This document shows, piece after piece, positions 60,951 through 64,000 of a stretch of DNA of 64,000 nt (the stretch's first letter is position 1; each line of letters opens with the position of its first letter). The translations under genes were made by a program, and so were the position numbers. Below the pieces are notes generated by a model. It was given only the letters and a program-made list of their open reading frames with translations, made no database searches and was not told where the DNA came from. Source of the stretch: Roseobacter insulae (lineage in GTDB: Bacteria > Pseudomonadota > Alphaproteobacteria > Rhodobacterales > Rhodobacteraceae). The DNA is taken from NCBI RefSeq assembly GCF_019375555.1, contig NZ_JAHXDN010000002.1, positions 1,010,210 to 1,074,209 on the forward strand, read 5' to 3'.

Positions 60951-61999
60951 ATGGGACGCTACTACCCTCACCTGAGTTTGGAAGAACGCCGTAAGATCGA
61001 CAAGTGGCGTGAAGCCAGAATGCCAGTTCCAGAGATTGCAGATCGGTTGGGTCGCGCGCCATCTACGATCTACCGCGAGTTGAAGCGGAACTTCTATTCA
61101 GACGAGGAACTGCCAAACCTGAACGGCTATTACGCATTAACGGCTCAAGCCATGTCCGAGAAGCGTCGGGCAATCCATCGCAAGATGATCGTCCACCCTG
61201 AGCTGAAGGTTGCCATTGAAGACCGACTCAAGGCTGGATGGTCGCCCGAACAGATCGCAGGTCGGATGCGGCTTGAACGCCATCCGATCCGCGTGAGCCA
61301 CGAGACGATCTATCGGTTTGCCTATTCCAAAGACGGCCGCGATAAGCAGTTCTACCGTCACCTTCCCGAACATCGCCGTCGTCGCAGACCGCGCGGCTAT
61401 CGAAGGCACAACCGAACCCACATCTTCGACGTTCAAAGCCTGTCCCACAGGCCTGAGCGCATCGCAGAACGATCCGAGTTCGGTCATTGGGAGTGCGATT
61501 TGATGATGTTCCGCAAGGAGCATGGAAAGGTGAACGTCACGTCCCTGGTTGAACGAGCCAGCCGCTATGCAGTCGTGATGCGCAACGAAGATCGCCAATC
61601 TAAACCGATCATCGAATCCCTGATCCAAGGCCTGTCTCCCCTGCCCGCAGATTCCCGCAAGTCGATCACCTTTGATCGGGGCACCGAGTTCTCGGCCTGG
61701 AAGCACCTCAAAGCTGGGATCGGTGCGGATGCCTGGTTCTGTGACCCACAAGCGCCGTACCAAAGAGGCACTGTCGAGAACACGAACAACCGGCTGCGGA
61801 AGTATCTGACTCGCTCAACCAAACCGACGGCGCTGACAAATCGATATTTGAGGTCGATTTGCCATCGCCTCAACGCAACGCCGCGCAAGTGCTTGGGCTA
61901 CTACACCCCAGCCGAAGTCTTCGAAACCAAGCTGATGGAAATCCAGCACCGATCGGAATAAAAAGACATATCAGAAATTGCACTTCAGCGTGAGTTCAC
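60890..61999 (+). mobile_element. IS30-family insertion sequence (complete)
   Basis: About 1.1 kb. Left end near 60890-60917 and right end 61972-61999 are imperfect inverted repeats (shared core TCACG...GAAGTGCAA, then TTCTG; one-base shift, several mismatches). The single transposase gene is intact. I cannot determine the target duplication because the right side abuts another element. Confidence 0.8.
60951..61961 (+). CDS. IS30 family transposase
   Basis: A 336-residue transposase with the N-terminal helix-turn-helix region (LSLEERRKIDKWREARMP, then IADRLGRAPSTIYRELKRN) and a full DDE triad: Asp183 in HWECDLMMF, Asp242 in TFDRGTEFS and Glu276 in QRGTVENTNNRLRKYL. No stops or frame changes, so probably functional. 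The start has CGGAG upstream. Confidence 0.95.
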   Translation: MGRYYPHLSLEERRKIDKWREARMPVPEIADRLGRAPSTIYRELKRNFYSDEELPNLNGYYALTAQAMSEKRRAIHRKMIVHPELKVAIEDRLKAGWSPEQIAGRMRLERHPIRVSHETIYRFAYSKDGRDKQFYRHLPEHRRRRRPRGYRRHNRTHIFDVQSLSHRPERIAERSEFGHWECDLMMFRKEHGKVNVTSLVERASRYAVVMRNEDRQSKPIIESLIQGLSPLPADSRKSITFDRGTEFSAWKHLKAGIGADAWFCDPQAPYQRGTVENTNNRLRKYLTRSTKPTALTNRYLRSICHRLNATPRKCLGYYTPAEVFETKLMEIQHRSE

Positions 62000-62113
62000 A
62001 GCCGCAAAGCTAAAATGTCACCTGTGAGCAAAGCAGAAGTGTCACAACAGAGCAAGGCTTAGCAGCCCGGAGACCTCAAATATCGCAGGGCTGAAAAGCG
62101 TTGCGGGGTAGGA

Positions 62114-62473
62114 TCAGGAGATCAGGTTGGCGTATTCGTCGCGAACGTCTTCGTCAATTTGTACGCCGCTGTTGCCGCCGTACAGTCGATCATTCTGGTC
62201 TTTTCGAGGTCCTGAAATCCAGTAGCAATCGCCGCTCTCGGTTTCGAAATAGTTCGCTTTGAAGCCTGCACCCTTCAGGCTCTGGAATTTTAGGCCCTTG
62301 TAATACAGTGTCTTTCCGGACTTCGAAAAATAGACACGCCCAATCACAGCAGGGCCTTCAAGCCCGTCTGCCTTGCTCTCGATATACATAATCTTCGAGC
62401 GTGACAGCCGAAATTGCGAGGGCGATTCCTCGTCGAGTTGAAGCTTTTCCATCCAATGATCGGCGTGTCTCAT
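62114..62473 (-). CDS. Hypothetical protein, probable transposon passenger
   Basis: A 119-residue open frame (or 112 from an in-frame ATG at 62452, where similar proteins seem to begin with MEKL). It is compact and basic-polar, with SRSKIMYIESKADGLEGPA, IGRVYFSKSGKTLYYKGLKF and YWISGPRKDQNDRLYGGN. No signal or membrane segment. I recognise no functional domain. It stays open inside a decayed element, which suggests recent capture or ongoing selection. Confidence 0.65.
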   Translation of the reverse strand: MRHADHWMEKLQLDEESPSQFRLSRSKIMYIESKADGLEGPAVIGRVYFSKSGKTLYYKGLKFQSLKGAGFKANYFETESGDCYWISGPRKDQNDRLYGGNSGVQIDEDVRDEYANLIS

Positions 62474-62504
62474 ACCGCCTGCATAATTGCACTAGTCTCT
62501 AAAG

Positions 62505-63856
62505 TCAGCCCTCCGCAGCCGCTCGCTCCGCGCGCCTGCGCTCGTAGTAAGCTTCCATCTTTGACGAGCGTCCCTCGGTCGGCACCCGGTCTTCTTGTAT
62601 CCGTTCCTCGCACTCTCGGGTTTGACCTCTGGTGATTGAGTTGCTTTCTCTTGCTCTTCTTTGATATGAGCCAGGACTGCACCGAGGCGCTTGTTCTCAG
62701 TGTTGGCTGCGTGGGTGACGCGCTGATCCATGTCGCAAGCGGAGTAGGGGAACGACATGCCCTTCCACCTGATCTCCAGCCGCCCGTTCGGAAACGCAAA
62801 GGTATCCACGTATTTGCCGACCAAACCACCTGTCAGATCATTGACTTCCAAGCGGATGCGCTTGCGGTCGTACTTCAGCGTCAAGTCCTTAGTGACATAG
62901 CGTTTGTCGCGCAGGCAGAAGACCTCCGCGAGGCGATCCGGTTCAATGTTCAAGGCACGGTGCAGGTTGTCCGACTTGGCCGGGGCCTTAGCGAACTTCG
63001 CGTTATGTCGATCCTTGATACCTTCCAAACAGGCGTTTCCAGCCTCCATGTCAGAAATGCCTGTGATCCGTAGTTCCTTTGACCAGACGGTCCTGAAGCG
63101 TGCTATCGGCGCGTTCAACACGACTTTTGGCCTGGCTCGAATTGGCGCAGAGTATCTCGATGTTCAACTCGCTCAGCGCGCGCCCGAACTGGGTGATCCG
63201 CGCACCGCCTTTGGCGTCTTCTTTCGCCACCCGAAACACCGTGTGTTTGCCGGAATAGAAGGCGACAGGGCGACCGTGTTTGAGCAGGTAACTCTCAAGT
63301 GCCTCGAAACAGCTGAAGGTGCTTTCCGATTTGACGAACCTCAGCTCCATCAAGGTGCTGGTTGCTTGGTCGATGAAGACGAGCAGGGTGCAGGGATCGC
63401 CCCGATCCTCGAACCAGCGGTGATCCGACCCGTCGATTTGGATCCGTTCGCCAAAGCACTCCCGGCGCAAGCGCGGCTGATGGAATGTGCCCGCTGCTTG
63501 CGTGACAACCAGATGCCGCCTTCCTGCATCCATTTGCGCAGCGTCTCGCGCGAGGCCTTCAGCCCGTGATCTTCTTTAAGCTTCTCAGCCGCCAATGTTG
63601 GCCCGAAGTCGGGATAGTTCTCCTTGATCAGGCCTAGCGCATAGTCGCGCTTGGCTTGGTGAAACTGATTGATAGGCGCACGTCTGCGCGACTTGTGCCG
63701 GATGGCCGACGCACCATCCTGCCGATAGCACTTCAACAGCCTGAAGATTTATCTGCGCGTCAGGTTGAACATATTGGCGGCGTTGTCGACACTCAGCCGA
63801 CCGTCGTCCACCTGCGCCAGCACTTCCATACGGTTCAACTCGCGCTCGCTCATCAT
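62505..63856 (-). pseudogene. ISNCY family transposase, degraded
   Basis: Reading from ATG at 63856 (MMSERELNRMEVLAQ), a TAA at 63749-63751 replaces an expected Gln codon (codon 36) within NLTRR-IFRLLKCYRQ. The frame then changes near 63490, near 63080 (LVK to ELRITGIS) and near 62590, to end at the TGA 62505. DDE landmarks are partly kept (IQIDGSDHRWFEDRG), but the second acidic residue expected in FYSxKHTVFR reads Gly. The gene cannot yield an active transposase. Confidence 0.85.
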
Positions 63857-63946
63857 CAGCCATCCCACGTCTGCTCATCCTCATTGCGCTTTGCGGGCAG
63901 AGTGACATTTCTGCTTTGCTCATAGGTGACATTATCGTGTTGCGGT

Positions 63947-64000
63947 GTGAGCTCACGCTGAAGTGCAGTTTCTGATGTGTCCTTTTACTCCAATCGGTTC
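63947..64000 (-). mobile_element. Inverted end of a second IS30-like element, cut by the window edge
   Basis: The last bases, read on the minus strand, match the 3' end of the first IS30 copy: the C-terminal codons ending in NRLE-stop, then AAAAGGACACATCAGAAACT and GCACTTCAGCGTGAGCTCAC. The agreement is about 83 percent over ~48 bases, so it is a related rather than identical copy in opposite orientation. Confidence 0.75.

Larger units (their letters stand above)
62000..63946 (-). mobile_element. Decayed ISNCY-type transposon with passenger gene
   Basis: Bounded by imperfect inverted ends: 62000-62045 and 63902-63946 (about 45 bases, containing ATGTCACCT.TGAGCAAAGC and a following AGAA.TGTCAC). 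The transposase is broken by a stop codon and three frame changes, while a 119-residue open frame lies beyond its 3' end. Each end adjoins an IS30-like terminus, in mirror orientation. Confidence 0.7.

Noticed and set aside
1..64000. CRISPR arrays, tRNA or rRNA genes, phage or secretion islands
   Set aside because: No repeat-spacer pattern, cloverleaf or rRNA-like sequence was seen, and no phage structural or secretion genes occur.

Overview
The window looks like a chromosomal segment of a marine alphaproteobacterium of the Roseobacter group (Rhodobacteraceae). This rests on GC-rich coding sequence, the PhyR/NepR/EcfG general stress response locus, the many oligopeptide-type ABC transporters, and the style of the pan, pqi and polyamine genes. 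The genus cannot be fixed from sequence alone.

Layout. (1) 1-2.3 kb: a hairpin-rich, non-coding stretch in front of dxs. (2) 2.3-11.7 kb, mostly minus strand: a dipeptide/oligopeptide ABC transporter (two permeases, fused double ATPase, substrate-binding protein) with a P1-family aminopeptidase, a cupin, an SDR and a GNAT. A histone-deacetylase-family amidohydrolase gene (plus) and a small minus-strand gene separate the binding protein from its permeases. (3) 11.8-16.1 kb: panB-panC, then an M20 peptidase and a class V PLP enzyme on the minus strand. (4) 16.2-22.4 kb: the general stress response core (phyR, nepR, ecfG, HWE/HisKA_2-type kinase) with likely target genes (FNT channel, PLDc_N and BrkB membrane proteins, dps, a 36-residue membrane peptide). 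Five promoter regions carry GGAAC-N17/18-GTT elements, one of them a perfect divergent double promoter. (5) 22.5-33.3 kb: an XRE-cupin regulator, gabT, an FMN glutamate-synthase-like protein and an operon of nitrilase, large Orn/Lys/Arg decarboxylase, ATP-grasp ligase and C45 Ntn-hydrolase. The operon follows a leader with a 19-codon ORF, an overlapping intrinsic terminator and a second hairpin that masks the nitrilase ribosome binding site. (6) 33.4-45.7 kb: a second peptide-type transporter with two tandem binding proteins, followed by a CaiB/AMACR-like enzyme, FAD monooxygenase, SDR, lactonase-fold hydrolase and aminotransferase. (7) 45.7-49.6 kb: pqiA (split in two), pqiB, pqiC. (8) 49.7-60.8 kb: a gluconate/idonate-type sugar-acid regulon (CUT2 transporter, gnd, lactonase, idnD, idnO, gntK, reductase, LacI regulator) with four shared GTTAWCGATAAC operators. 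(9) 60.9-64 kb: an intact IS30-family element, a decayed ISNCY-type transposon carrying an open passenger gene, and the inverted end of a second IS30-like element.

The least understood and most promising part is the 26.7-33.3 kb operon with its leader RNA. Its four enzymes suggest a route that makes a diamine, conjugates it with ATP and later hydrolyses or transfers the amide. The neighbouring gabT and glutamate-synthase-like gene fit GABA/glutamate as the end point. The function of the ATP-grasp/C45 pair and the signal sensed by the leader are inferences, not established facts.
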